From JAGRAX01 sp041391365 (GTDB taxonomy: Bacteria > Bdellovibrionota_G > JALEGL01 > JAGRMV01), in the NCBI GenBank assembly GCA_041391365.1, contig JAWKOC010000003.1:404443-468442 (forward strand): a stretch of 64,000 bases of DNA, given 5' to 3'. Made by a program: the position numbers and the translations under genes. The notes under the pieces are model-generated. The model saw only the letters and a list, made by a program, of their open reading frames with translations. It ran no database searches and was not told where the DNA came from. This document shows positions 25,449-35,075 of this stretch, piece by piece; position 1 is the first letter of the stretch, and the number at the start of each line of letters is the position of its first letter.

Positions 25449-26249
25449 TCACTTAGCGTCAAGTTTTTGGTCAAAACTTTTTCCAAAAATGGGACCATCT
25501 TTGCACACCAAATCATAACGTGCATTTTTGTTGTCATGATCGATCTCGCAAACGCAGCTCAAACACACTCCTATTCCACAGGCCATGCGAGCTTCCAAGG
25601 AACTGAAGATAGAAATACGATGCTTTTTGCAGATGTCATACACAGCATTCATCATTTTTGTTGGCCCGCAAGTATAGACCAAATCTGGTTTCTGGTTCTG
25701 TAGATTCTGCTTAAACAAGGATACGACATTCCCACGAAATCCGACGGAGCCATTGTCGGTGGAGTAACAGAGGTTCGCTTTCCAGGGATCAAAATGTTGA
25801 AGAATGTGTGTTTGGGCTTGATCTTGGAAACCCAAAAAAATCTGTGTGTGTTGCACAAGTTGAGAATATGTTTCTAGCCAAAACAAAAAGGGAGCGATCC
25901 CAATGCCTCCAGCGACAATCCAAATCCGGCGTTCAGCGCTGGGCGAGGGAAATTCATTGCCCAAGGGTCCCAAAATAGAAAGTTTGTCCCCTGCATGTTG
26001 CTTAGACAGTGAACATGTGCCCTCCCCTACCAGGGTGTAGAGAATGTCAATGTGAGTGGCATCGTGCATCCGGTAGATGGCCATGGGTCTTCGCAAGATG
26101 AGATCCGGTTGACCCGAGCTCACGAGCAAAAAATTCCCGGGTTTTGCGTGGGGCCATGGGGTCTCCAACTCCACATGGAGCACATGATATCTTCCATAAA
26201 GGGTTTGTCCCTGGACGATCCCGAGGGTTTCTTTTGGGGAGGTACTCAT
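25449..26249 (-). CDS. pyrK: Dihydroorotate dehydrogenase electron-transfer subunit-like protein
   Basis: 266 aa iron-sulfur flavoprotein. FAD-binding RRPMAIYR near residue 55, GPLGNEF, the NAD-binding GGIGIAPF, TCGPTKMM, and a C-terminal 2Fe-2S cluster with four Cys in ARMACGIGVCLSCVC and DLVCKDGP. In class 1B dihydroorotate dehydrogenases PyrK links PyrD to NAD+. No pyrD is present in the window, so it might serve another partner. Follows rimI by 57 nt on the same strand. Confidence 0.87.
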   Translation of the reverse strand: MSTSPKETLGIVQGQTLYGRYHVLHVELETPWPHAKPGNFLLVSSGQPDLILRRPMAIYRMHDATHIDILYTLVGEGTCSLSKQHAGDKLSILGPLGNEFPSPSAERRIWIVAGGIGIAPFLFWLETYSQLVQHTQIFLGFQDQAQTHILQHFDPWKANLCYSTDNGSVGFRGNVVSLFKQNLQNQKPDLVYTCGPTKMMNAVYDICKKHRISIFSSLEARMACGIGVCLSCVCEIDHDNKNARYDLVCKDGPIFGKSFDQKLDAK

Positions 26250-26306
26250 GAAAACATTGATCTTCTATCACGATTGGGAATTTTTTTCCGCATTTTCCAC
26301 GAGCCT

Positions 26307-26747
26307 TTAGGGCAACTTGCATCTCATCACCCAGGCATCTTCCCCATTGTCCTGATAATAGTGGATTCGTCGACCTACTTTTTTATACCCAAATTTTCGA
26401 TAGAGTTTCTGAGCGTTTTGGTTGCCCACGCGCACTTCCAAAAAGCTTTCGATGACGTTGTTTTTTTTTCCTTCGTTGTGGGCATATTCAAGAAGCAAGC
26501 TTCCAAATCCTTTGCTATGGTGATTGGGATCCACGGCGATGTTCAAGATTTGCATTTCCTGAGCCGCCATTTGATAGAAGACATAACCCATCAGCACTTT
26601 GTCTTCGGTCACGCCAACATGAAAAAAATGATGGTAACGGATCAAGTCGTCGAAGGACTCCAAGGGCCAGGGATCCTGATATGCATGGGATTCAATCCAT
26701 CGAACCCGAGGGAGATCTTTGGAGGTAAGACTGCGCAGTTCAATCAT
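26307..26747 (-). CDS. rimI: RimI-like GNAT N-acetyltransferase
   Basis: 146 aa. GNAT fold: QILNIAVDPNHHSKGFGSLLLEYA is the acetyl-CoA pyrophosphate-binding motif A, and SFLEVRVGNQNAQKLYRKFGYKKVGRR matches RimI, which acetylates the N-terminal Ala of ribosomal protein S18. Starts 4 nt after the stop of the SurA-N-like gene. Substrate assignment is by similarity only. Confidence 0.8.
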   Translation of the reverse strand: MIELRSLTSKDLPRVRWIESHAYQDPWPLESFDDLIRYHHFFHVGVTEDKVLMGYVFYQMAAQEMQILNIAVDPNHHSKGFGSLLLEYAHNEGKKNNVIESFLEVRVGNQNAQKLYRKFGYKKVGRRIHYYQDNGEDAWVMRCKLP

Positions 26748-26751
26748 GAGC

Positions 26752-27471
26752 CTATGGACTTTCGCTGAGCTCTTTTTTCAAAGTCATGCGTTGGATCTTG
26801 TTTCGTTTGAGTTCATTTCCGATCCAACGTCGAAACTCATCGGTTCGAGTTTCTTTGATCAAATCTTCCTTCACATCGTTTTTGATTTCAAAATAGGGTT
26901 TCCCTGCAAAACGCTCATCTTTGTATTTCTGATAGTGTTCAATGGTTTTTGGATCATCAATTTTGGACCGAGTGGGCAAATGCTCACGAATGAACTGTCG
27001 AAATCTCCACTGGCGTTCAAAAAAAAGAGTGATTCTTTTTTCGGAAATATCCCAGGTTCTTAAGAAATTTTGCCAACTTTGGTCATTGAATGCGTTTCGG
27101 ATCTTTAGAAAATTTTGATGGATTTCGGTTTGGTCCAATGGAATGAACAAGTTGTTGCTTTTGACATACTGAAGGGAAACTTCTCGCTCCAAAAAAGAAA
27201 GAAGATCATTTTCCAACTCTTCATCAAACCAAGAAGAAGGCAAGCTCAAGACCATGTTACCTTTTTCAAGGTTTTGCAACACATGGTACATTTCAATGTC
27301 ATAGAGACTATAGATGTTTTTTTGGGTTTTTACGATGATTTGATCCCGAACATGGAGCCCCATGATGGGAAGAAGTGCACATAAAAAAAAGACAAAAGAA
27401 AATAGCTTACGTGTCTGGATTTTGTTCCTGGTGGGTTTCCCCATCGTAGCGCAGTATCTTTTCTTTTTCAT
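26752..27471 (-). CDS. Membrane-anchored or exported SurA-N-like protein
   Basis: Up to 239 aa. One hydrophobic segment near residues 23-40 (signal or anchor), then a helical domain resembling the N-terminal chaperone part of SurA/PpiD (LYDIEMYHVLQNLEKG ... WQNFLRTWDISEKRITLFFERQ). No parvulin isomerase domain follows. Starts at 27471 or 27444, both inside the spoVR 3' end, so it is translationally coupled to it. Probably a periplasmic folding helper; uncertain. Confidence 0.65.
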   Translation of the reverse strand: MKKKRYCATMGKPTRNKIQTRKLFSFVFFLCALLPIMGLHVRDQIIVKTQKNIYSLYDIEMYHVLQNLEKGNMVLSLPSSWFDEELENDLLSFLEREVSLQYVKSNNLFIPLDQTEIHQNFLKIRNAFNDQSWQNFLRTWDISEKRITLFFERQWRFRQFIREHLPTRSKIDDPKTIEHYQKYKDERFAGKPYFEIKNDVKEDLIKETRTDEFRRWIGNELKRNKIQRMTLKKELSESP

Positions 27472-28885
27472 CGACCTTGGTTGCCAAATTAACAGGTCTC
27501 TTCCAGATTTGAAACAGATTTTTCAGCGTGTCCATGGCCCAGGGAATCTTCAAATCGATTCCATCGTGTCGGTGGGAGAGCAGCAATTCGGATCGATTTT
27601 CAAAATTGGAATCCACCACAAAAATGAAAGGCTGTCCCCGGTTGGTCAGTGCATCAAGTACCCTGCGCTTCACAGTTTGGAAAGCTCGGGAAAAAATTTC
27701 GTATTGCATGGTTTTGGGGTTGTATTCAAAAGCGAAAATTTTATGTTTGAGGCAAAATTCCTCGGTGAAGAATTCATCGATGAACATCACATCATTGTAT
27801 ACTTTGCGCACTTCAAAGATCTTTTCTCTTCCCAGGCCCGCTTGGGTGTCCCAGTTCTTTTTTTCGACCAAATCATTGCATTCATCAAATTCTTTTCCAA
27901 ATTTTCCTTTGTTCCACCGATCCTCGATGTCGCGAAACAGTTCGATCCCAATTTTGTACGGATTGAGTTGTCCAGGCTGCATGGCTAAGGTCCCCGAGTG
28001 ATGATCAGCATAATCGATCAATTCAGAGGCTGTGAGAATGTTTTTGGTCATCATCTTGGAGTGCCAGTAGCTGGCCCAGCCTTCGTTCATAATCTTGGTT
28101 TGTGCCTGTGGGGCGAAATAATAGGCTTCCTTACGAACGATTGATAAAATGTCTCGTTGCCAGCTTTCCAAGGGAGCATGTTCGATCAAAAACAAAAGAG
28201 CGTCTTTGACAGGCTCGGCGGGATATTTTTTCTTCTGTGCCATTTTTTCTTCGAGCTTTCTTTTTTGATCTTCCAGAAATTCAGGCGGATTGATGTATCG
28301 ATCCATGTAGTCTTTGCTTTTGAGTTTTTTGACTTCCATGGATACAGGTTCCGGATTTTTGTTGGTTCCCGGACGTTTGATGAAGACGGAATGGGGATCG
28401 ATCAAGTTTTCCAACGACAAACATACATCCAAAAATCGCTCGACTTCATCGAAGCCAACCTGGTCGATGTATCGACTGATGCGTGTGGCGTGATTGGCCA
28501 TTTGATCGATCATTTTTCGGTTGGTTTTGGAAAACCAGTGATTGTTTTTGAAAAAATCACAATGTCCATACACATGAGCCATCACCAACTTTTGATCAAC
28601 CAAAGGGTTAGATTTGAGAAGGTAGGCGATGCAAGGATCGTTGTTGATCACCATTTCATAAATTTTGGACAATCCGTATTCATACCCTTTAGAGAGTTGA
28701 TCGTACTCCATTCCAAAACTCCAATGGGGATAGCGCGTAGGAAAACCACCAAATGCTGCCACTTGATTGAGTTCATCGAATTCTAAAATTTCGAAAATGG
28801 TTTCAAAAAAATCCAGCCCATATCCCCGGGCGATTTTTTCAATCGTTTCTTTGGCTTTGGCGAGTTCAATGGGCAAATTGGCCAT
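27407..28885 (-). CDS. spoVR: SpoVR-family protein (YcgB-like)
   Basis: 492 aa. Family features: FGGFPTRYPHWSFGMEYDQLSKGYEYGLSKIYEMVINNDP, MAHVYGHCDFFKNN, and NEGWASYWHSKMM in the second half. Its ATG directly abuts the DUF444 stop. Across many bacteria prkA, DUF444 and spoVR form one stress or starvation operon; the biochemical role of SpoVR is unknown. Here the order is prkA-DUF444-spoVR, followed by the SurA-like gene. Confidence 0.93.
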   Translation of the reverse strand: MANLPIELAKAKETIEKIARGYGLDFFETIFEILEFDELNQVAAFGGFPTRYPHWSFGMEYDQLSKGYEYGLSKIYEMVINNDPCIAYLLKSNPLVDQKLVMAHVYGHCDFFKNNHWFSKTNRKMIDQMANHATRISRYIDQVGFDEVERFLDVCLSLENLIDPHSVFIKRPGTNKNPEPVSMEVKKLKSKDYMDRYINPPEFLEDQKRKLEEKMAQKKKYPAEPVKDALLFLIEHAPLESWQRDILSIVRKEAYYFAPQAQTKIMNEGWASYWHSKMMTKNILTASELIDYADHHSGTLAMQPGQLNPYKIGIELFRDIEDRWNKGKFGKEFDECNDLVEKKNWDTQAGLGREKIFEVRKVYNDVMFIDEFFTEEFCLKHKIFAFEYNPKTMQYEIFSRAFQTVKRRVLDALTNRGQPFIFVVDSNFENRSELLLSHRHDGIDLKIPWAMDTLKNLFQIWKRPVNLATKVDEKEKILRYDGETHQEQNPDT

Positions 28886-29992
28886 TTATTTTCCTTTTCC
28901 CAAAAATGTTTTGATGGATTGCAAGATGTCGTCTTTGGAATCAATTTTGGATGTGATCATATGATCAAATTCTTTTTCGGATTTGAAATTTTTTTGCAAA
29001 TCCTTGATGAATTGTCCTGAACCGTATTGAGACTCTACTTGTCCATATCCAAACATATTGACAAGTGGAAGGAGTTCATTTTTGAGAATTTTCACACAAA
29101 TGTTGGTGTCTTCGGCAGACCAGTTGTCTCCATCCGAAAAATGAAACACATACATGTTCCATTCACTGGGATCAAAATGATTTGTCAATATGTGATGACA
29201 CAGTTTGTAGGCAGAGGAAATGATGGTCCCGCCAGATTCTTTGGTGTGATAAAACGTTTCTTGATCGACCTCTTTGGCTGCGGCATCATGAATGATGTAG
29301 CGGGATTCGATGCCTTTGTATTGTGATCGAAGCCAGGTATCAATCCAAAAACTTTCTGTCCGTACGATGTCTTTTTGCTCTTGGCCCATGGAACCAGACA
29401 CATCCATGATGTATACGATTACAGCATTGGAAACCGGTTGCGGAATTTCTTTCCAAGATCGATAGCGTTTGTCATCCCGAATGGGAATGATGACTGGATC
29501 ATTTGCATTGTAACTTCCGCTGACGATTTGTCGTTTGAGGGCTTGACGATAGGTTCGTCGAAAATGCTTGAGAGACTCCGGACCTGTGGGTCGAACGCCT
29601 GTGTAGCGATACTTTGGGCTATCTAGTTTTTGTTTTTGTCCTTTGGGCTCGATGCGAGGCAGTTCCAACTCTTCTCCCATGATCTGAGCGAGTTCCTCCA
29701 TGCTTACATCGACCTCCAAAACATGGCGGCCGGCACCCGAGCCTGCTTTTCCCTCACCCGGTTGACCGACGGAATCGCCTTCTTTTCCTTCGCCTTGTCC
29801 CACACCACCCTTTTTTTCATGATCGAATTCAAAATGTGGGAGGTTGATTCGTGGCAAGGGGATGGAGACATAATCCTTCCCTTGCTTGCCGATCATTTCA
29901 CCCGACGACATGTATTTTTTCAAATCTTGTTTGATTTTTCCGCGGATGATTTCCTTGAAACGGCGATAGTTCTGGTCAATCTTCAATGCCAT
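28886..29992 (-). CDS. DUF444 / YeaH-like von Willebrand A protein
   Basis: 368 aa. A low-complexity Gly/Glu-rich segment (residues about 60-85) precedes a vWA domain with the metal-ion site DVSGSM near residue 200 and HFSDGDNW later. Typical YeaH size is about 430 aa, so this copy is somewhat short in the N-terminal linker. Works genetically with PrkA and SpoVR. 57 nt after the prkA stop. Confidence 0.92.
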   Translation of the reverse strand: MALKIDQNYRRFKEIIRGKIKQDLKKYMSSGEMIGKQGKDYVSIPLPRINLPHFEFDHEKKGGVGQGEGKEGDSVGQPGEGKAGSGAGRHVLEVDVSMEELAQIMGEELELPRIEPKGQKQKLDSPKYRYTGVRPTGPESLKHFRRTYRQALKRQIVSGSYNANDPVIIPIRDDKRYRSWKEIPQPVSNAVIVYIMDVSGSMGQEQKDIVRTESFWIDTWLRSQYKGIESRYIIHDAAAKEVDQETFYHTKESGGTIISSAYKLCHHILTNHFDPSEWNMYVFHFSDGDNWSAEDTNICVKILKNELLPLVNMFGYGQVESQYGSGQFIKDLQKNFKSEKEFDHMITSKIDSKDDILQSIKTFLGKGK

Positions 29993-30049
29993 GAAATCGT
30001 GCTACCCCTATCTCTTGCGTGGTGAAAGCAAAGCTTCCGTAAAAAGAGA

Positions 30050-32140
30050 TTAGGATTTTCCTTTCGCATCTCCACGAGCAAAAATAGACGCCACAAAATT
30101 GAGAACGTCGGTCGCAGAGGTTTCGTCATATCCATAGTTGTTGATCAAACGTTGTTTGACGATGTCAATTTTTTGTTGTGTGTCTTTGTCGACCACAGAA
30201 GAAACCAAGCTTGTGAGTTTGATGGTATCTTTTTGGTCTTCAAAGAGTTTTAACTCCAAAGCTTTGTGCAAACGTTCGTTGGTTTTGTAGTCGAACGACT
30301 TGTTGTCGACAGCCAAGGCTCCGATGTAGTTCATGATCTCTCTTCGGAAATCATCTTTTCGCGATTCTGGGATGTCGATCTTCTCTTCAATCGATCTCAT
30401 CAAACGCTCATCAGGTTCTTCATCTGCTCCTGTGTAAGGATTTCGGACGCGTTCGCTTTGCGTGTAAGCTTTGATGTTGTCGATGTAGTTTGCGCAAAGT
30501 TTGGAAATCGCATCTTCATCAGCACAAATGGCGCGTTGAACTTCATTTTTCACGATGTCTTCATATTCATGTTTGACCGTGTTGATCAGTTCTCTGTATT
30601 TTTTTCGAGCTTCTTCGTTGGCAATCAATGAGTGATGTTTGAGACCAGAGTCAAGCTCATTGAGAACCATAAAGGGATTGATGCTGTGTTTGTTTCGATC
30701 GTCCACAAGGGCGTTGGAAATCTTGTCCTGTACATAGCGAGGTGAGATGCCTTCCATTCCCTCTCGATGTGTTTCTTTACGAAGTTCACGAATGTTTTCT
30801 TCGGTGTAACCAGGAAGAGAACGCCCGTCATACAGTTTCAATTTTTGTAGCAGCGTGAGATTGGCTTTTTTTGGTTCTTCCAAACGGGTCAACACAGCCC
30901 ACATGGCCGCCATTTCCAAGGTATGCGGAGCCACATGTTTGGATCGAATGCGTTTGGCATTGTAATCTTTTTTGTAGATTTTGACTTCTTCGGACCATTT
31001 GGTGATGTAGGGAATGTCAATTTTGACGGTTCGATCCCGAAGTGCTTCCATGAATTCGTTGTTTTGAAGTTTTTTGTATTCTGGTTCGTTGGTGTGACCA
31101 ATGATGACTTCATCGATGTCGGTTTGTGGAAATTTTTTCGGTTTGACTTTGTGCTCTTGTGAAGCTCCAAGAAGATCATACAAAAATGCCACATCGAGTT
31201 TGAGCATTTCCACGAACTCAATCACACCACGGTTGGCGATGTTGAACTCTCCATCGAAATTGAATGCACGAGGATCCGAGTCAGATCCATATTGCGCGAT
31301 TTTTCGATAAATCACATCACCCGTCAATTCTGTGGAGTCCTGGTTTTTTTCATCTTTGGGTTGGAAGGTTCCAATTCCGATACGATCTTTCTCGGACAAG
31401 ATCAGTCGTTTGACTCGAACGTGGTCAATGACTTTGGTCCAATCTCCATTGTAATGTTCCAAAAGTCGATTGTAGATGTATCGGCAGGCGGGGTTGAGAT
31501 CACCTTCGACAAAAATTTCGTGTTCGCTTTTTCCACTTTCGTTGAGTTTGACCATGACCTCTCGACGAAACTCCAATGGTATCAACAACATGGGATCCTG
31601 ATTCATCGGACAAATCATTTCCTCTGCATCGATGATGGTTTCCCCGGGAAAATCTTCTTTTTTCACCACCCACTTGTAAGTGTAGAGTGCACCTTCGGGA
31701 GTTTTGGAATAGTGTTCCATTCCTTTTTTGAGCAGGCGAGCCACGGTGGATTTGGATGATCCCACAGGGCCATGGAGAAGCAACACACGTTTTTCGGTGC
31801 CGTAACGTTTGGCTGCAGATTTGAAAAAAGAGACCATTTTTTGGAGGGCAATGTCCAACCCAAAAATGGCGTCTTTTCCATCTTCAATGGGATCGGCGAA
31901 AAAATGATAGCGTGTGATTTTTTTCTTTCCGTTGACATAATTTTCGCTGCCATAGGATCGGATCATGTCATACACGCGTTGGTAGGCGCTGCGGCACACG
32001 TTCGGAGTTTCTTCGACAATTTTCAGGTATTCGTCAAAAGAGCCTTCCCAATGTTGCTCTTTAAATTCCTGTAAATTTTGCTTTTTTTTGATCAGATCAA
32101 CAATGCTGTTGCCTGCAGGTGCCGAGTTTTTTGGTTCCAA
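30050..32140 (-). CDS. prkA: PrkA-type serine protein kinase / AAA ATPase (YeaG-like)
   Basis: 696 aa from a TTG start at 32140. P-loop LLHGPVGSSKST, Walker B-like TIIDAEEMICP, NFDGEFNIANRGVIEF, and the C-terminal PrkA kinase-like domain (MNYIGALAVDNKSFDYKTNERLHKALE). The TTG is chosen because a near-perfect SD GAGGAGG lies 5 nt before it; the frame is open 30 codons further but without a ribosome site. First gene of the prkA-DUF444-spoVR operon, with a strong promoter about 130 nt upstream. Family members respond to starvation and other stress. Confidence 0.93.
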   Translation of the reverse strand: MEPKNSAPAGNSIVDLIKKKQNLQEFKEQHWEGSFDEYLKIVEETPNVCRSAYQRVYDMIRSYGSENYVNGKKKITRYHFFADPIEDGKDAIFGLDIALQKMVSFFKSAAKRYGTEKRVLLLHGPVGSSKSTVARLLKKGMEHYSKTPEGALYTYKWVVKKEDFPGETIIDAEEMICPMNQDPMLLIPLEFRREVMVKLNESGKSEHEIFVEGDLNPACRYIYNRLLEHYNGDWTKVIDHVRVKRLILSEKDRIGIGTFQPKDEKNQDSTELTGDVIYRKIAQYGSDSDPRAFNFDGEFNIANRGVIEFVEMLKLDVAFLYDLLGASQEHKVKPKKFPQTDIDEVIIGHTNEPEYKKLQNNEFMEALRDRTVKIDIPYITKWSEEVKIYKKDYNAKRIRSKHVAPHTLEMAAMWAVLTRLEEPKKANLTLLQKLKLYDGRSLPGYTEENIRELRKETHREGMEGISPRYVQDKISNALVDDRNKHSINPFMVLNELDSGLKHHSLIANEEARKKYRELINTVKHEYEDIVKNEVQRAICADEDAISKLCANYIDNIKAYTQSERVRNPYTGADEEPDERLMRSIEEKIDIPESRKDDFRREIMNYIGALAVDNKSFDYKTNERLHKALELKLFEDQKDTIKLTSLVSSVVDKDTQQKIDIVKQRLINNYGYDETSATDVLNFVASIFARGDAKGKS

Positions 32141-32277
32141 AGAATCCTCCTCAAGGTTCGTCCAAGGATGTTGGAGCTTTGTGATAGAGTCTGGTTGAGA
32201 GAAACGGAAATGGGGTTTCCAGATCGTCAAAGAGTGAGAATTACGGCCAAAAACAGACCCTATAAAGCCTTAATTTT

Positions 32278-32307
32278 ATTATAGCTTTTTTTTCGCTCCA
32301 GGGTCAA
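32278..32307 (-). promoter_or_regulatory. Strong promoter of the prkA operon
   Basis: On the minus strand TTGACC - 18 bp - TATAAT, with an A-rich spacer. It gives a leader of about 130 nt before the prkA start. Confidence 0.7.
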
Positions 32308-32330
32308 CCGATTCTTTTGGAGGATTTTTT

Positions 32331-34031
32331 TCATTTGAATTCGGCGACTCGACTGAAAATGGTTTGGGACGGGGTTCCAACGTTGACTTGATCGATCCAG
32401 GATACGAGCGCATCTCCCCCATCGCTCACGTCCACATCAAAATAATCTGTTTGGTACATCAATACACTCGAGGCAAAGGGGTTTAAGGTTGTGACCTGAG
32501 TCAAGTCTTCCCATGCCCCGTTTTGAAATCCACGAACCAGAAGATGCTGATATGGATCCTTCCAGACCAGAAAACCTCGACCTTCGCGGTTCATGACAAA
32601 TTGTTTGCTCACTTCTGCGACCAAAGAAAGACCCGTCAACGAATCATCGTTTTGATCATGGACGACCCAAGCATTGTTTTTTCGCTCGGCCCACAGCATG
32701 CCACCGTTGTGCCCCCACAAAACCATAGCATCTCCGTTTTCAGATAGGCCCAAATGAATCGGGTTGGAATTGTCAAAATCGTTAGATCCAAATGAGGTAG
32801 AAAGGGTCTGGGAGTTGCTGCTTTCTTGAGAGCAAGTGTTGTGATCGCATTCGGCCACATAGATTTTGGAACTCCCTCCCCACGAGACCAGAGCTTGGGT
32901 TTGATCGTTGAGAGTTACAGCGATGTTTTTGCATGACTGACCGGGCAGGTTTAAAATTTGACTGACATTGATCCATTGTCCTTGGCTTCGCAACTGATAA
33001 TAGGCCTTGCTCTCATCAGCTGAGCACCAGGCCAAGGCGAGATCTCCCCGATCATTCAGGGCCAAGTCATGGTAGGAATATTCGCCTCCCCCCGAAGAAG
33101 AGTTGTCAAACTGAGCCGGCCAGGTTTGAAGCGTGAGTTGCCCCTGTTCAAACAGAGCCAGTGTCAAGGTGTTGCTGTTGGTCATCCATGAAAAGGCCAT
33201 GCGCCCGGATGAATTGCAACTCCATCTCAAGTATTTGAATGTGGTTCCATCGTAGGGAGTTTCGATGGGGAGAAATTCGTTTTCAATTTTGCCTTGCTTG
33301 ACATGACGATAGATGAGGCCATGTTGGTCCCCAAAGTTGGGGCTTGTGAGACTGCTTCTTTTTGTCAGTGCGGTCGAACTTTGGTCTGAAAACAAGCAAA
33401 TGGGAATTATGGCGTTGTTGTCTATCATGGGAGAAGAAAGAAATTGGGGATCGAGCTGGTCATCCATGGTCCAGGATTTTGACGGGTCTCGATGAACGAG
33501 CTGCTTGGGAAGAAAACTTCCTTCAACAATGGCAGTGGGATCACTGTCGTTGAAATGATGGAGTTGGAGAAACACCTCGTTGTATGGATTCATGGCAGAT
33601 CCAAAACTGAGGGTTTCGGCTGAAAGTGGTGAAGAGTCCAGGAGGCTGGAAGGAACATGCCACGATTTTTTTTCGCAAGGGATGGAGAGTTTCATCATAG
33701 AGCTGGTGATATCACCTTGGAGGATGGAAAAATCACAACGGTGGTGGAGGGGCTGATGGACGGGTTCAAATGAATATGTTCGATTGTGGAATGCATTTGT
33801 TCGGATTTGATATTGTTTGTTGGGATCGATCGTATAATGGCTACCGTTTTCGTCAGTCAAAAGGATCGATTCGTTGATGCCCTGGGTGGAGATTTCAAAT
33901 TCTATCTGGGTATCCAGATGATTTGGTGAACAATGCAGGGCACTTGCAAGGATCATTGCAAGACTGAGAGTTTTGGAAAACAAAAAAATCCTTGAGCATG
34001 AAGAGAGGGATTGTGTTTGTGACGTGATCAT
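32331..34031 (-). CDS. Large lipoprotein with propeller-like repeats
   Basis: 566 aa. N-terminal signal ending in the lipobox ALHC, so anchored in the envelope. The mature chain has repeated units of the type LNDRGDLALAWCSADESKAYYQL, LSENGDAMVLWGHNGGMLWAE and DVSDGGDALVSWIDQ, about 50-60 residues apart, which suggests a beta-propeller. No enzymatic motif seen. A GTG at 34040 is an alternative start. Stands between the TPR gene and the prkA operon; all read leftward. Confidence 0.7.
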   Translation of the reverse strand: MITSQTQSLSSCSRIFLFSKTLSLAMILASALHCSPNHLDTQIEFEISTQGINESILLTDENGSHYTIDPNKQYQIRTNAFHNRTYSFEPVHQPLHHRCDFSILQGDITSSMMKLSIPCEKKSWHVPSSLLDSSPLSAETLSFGSAMNPYNEVFLQLHHFNDSDPTAIVEGSFLPKQLVHRDPSKSWTMDDQLDPQFLSSPMIDNNAIIPICLFSDQSSTALTKRSSLTSPNFGDQHGLIYRHVKQGKIENEFLPIETPYDGTTFKYLRWSCNSSGRMAFSWMTNSNTLTLALFEQGQLTLQTWPAQFDNSSSGGGEYSYHDLALNDRGDLALAWCSADESKAYYQLRSQGQWINVSQILNLPGQSCKNIAVTLNDQTQALVSWGGSSKIYVAECDHNTCSQESSNSQTLSTSFGSNDFDNSNPIHLGLSENGDAMVLWGHNGGMLWAERKNNAWVVHDQNDDSLTGLSLVAEVSKQFVMNREGRGFLVWKDPYQHLLVRGFQNGAWEDLTQVTTLNPFASSVLMYQTDYFDVDVSDGGDALVSWIDQVNVGTPSQTIFSRVAEFK

Positions 34032-34077
34032 GCCCTTCACATATGCAATCTAGGTGCCAACGCGAGTGGAGGCGATG

Positions 34078-34599
34078 CTAGAGGTTGTCTTGTTCGATTT
34101 TGATATAGTTGCGCAGAGATCGTTCGAATCGCAAAATCGAAGAGTCGCGGGATTCTTCCACCAGAATTTTGAGCCATCGAAGATGAGTGTGGGGCTGGTC
34201 CCCTTCGGAGATGCGCAGCAAGGCTTTGAAGGCTTTGAGGGCCATGTATTCTGGATATTTCTGCATGCCTTGGTCAAGAATGAGATGAGCTTTTGCGTAC
34301 AATCGAAGATTGCGAAGGGTACTTCCATATTGTACATAAAATTCAGGGCGTTGTTTGAGGGGCAAATCTTCCACCCCCATCTCCAAGACTTTTTCGTAGG
34401 ATTGTGCAGCCAGTTGCTCATGACCCAGATAATCCAAGGCTCCGGCGTATTCAAAATGCGTTTGAATGCGTTCGGGGTACTGATGCGCGAGCGCTTCCAA
34501 CATCTTCAGACCTTTTTGCGCAAGTTCAGCATCTTGGTTTTGTCGGATCCATTCCCAGGCTTGGGAAAGTTGTTTGTCGATTTGAATTTTGATGTACAT
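34078..34599 (-). CDS. Tetratricopeptide-repeat protein
   Basis: 173 aa from MYIKIQIDKQ. Several helical hairpin repeats (GLKMLEALAHQYPERIQTHFEYAGALDYLGHEQLAAQSYEKVLEMG and YVQYGSTLRNLRLYAKAHLILDQGMQKYPEY) typical of TPR units; likely a cytosolic protein-interaction module. Begins 8 nt after the M17-N gene stop, so it is the last member of the rib-nusB operon. A longer frame overlapping that gene is less likely. Confidence 0.8.
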   Translation of the reverse strand: MYIKIQIDKQLSQAWEWIRQNQDAELAQKGLKMLEALAHQYPERIQTHFEYAGALDYLGHEQLAAQSYEKVLEMGVEDLPLKQRPEFYVQYGSTLRNLRLYAKAHLILDQGMQKYPEYMALKAFKALLRISEGDQPHTHLRWLKILVEESRDSSILRFERSLRNYIKIEQDNL

Positions 34600-34607
34600 G
34601 GGGCGGG

Positions 34608-35075
34608 TCAATCCAAGGCATTGATCCAATTGATTCGTATGGGTTTTCGATGAAACCGTTGTGTGCATAATGTGATCAGGAGTTCTTCCATTTGTTCAGG
34701 AGCAGATCGATAGATTTGAACCGGCAAATGCAAAGACACACGCTCGGCCTGAATTTTTTCGATGTTGTCGAGGATGTCTTCTACCAATTTTTTGATGTTG
34801 GAAAACGTGAGTTTGTTGGAATCTCCAAAACCTACCAACAGTGCACGAGGTGCTTTGAATTTTGGACTCAGAGCAATGAGTGTTTTCTCTTCGAATTCAC
34901 CCGTGATCAAGCCCGAGACCATGTTTTTGGAGATCCAGCTTCCCATGCGCCAATCCATTTTTGCCGCCAACCCATGCGGAGGTTTTTGATCTTGGAAAAT
35001 GCACGTGACGAACAAATCCGTTTCGTGATCTTCGATGTAGTCGATGTGATCAATTTTGATGAATTCATAGTTCAT
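34608..35075 (-). CDS. Stand-alone M17 aminopeptidase N-terminal-like domain
   Basis: 155 aa. Resembles the non-catalytic N-domain of leucyl aminopeptidases: APRALLVGFGDSNKLTFSNIKKLVEDILDNI, with a following beta-alpha pattern. The catalytic zinc domain (NTDAEGR motif) is absent and no such gene is adjacent. ATG overlaps the nusB stop by 4 nt (ATGA). These lone domains may bind nucleic acid or partner proteins; the role is unknown. Confidence 0.65.
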   Translation of the reverse strand: MNYEFIKIDHIDYIEDHETDLFVTCIFQDQKPPHGLAAKMDWRMGSWISKNMVSGLITGEFEEKTLIALSPKFKAPRALLVGFGDSNKLTFSNIKKLVEDILDNIEKIQAERVSLHLPVQIYRSAPEQMEELLITLCTQRFHRKPIRINWINALD

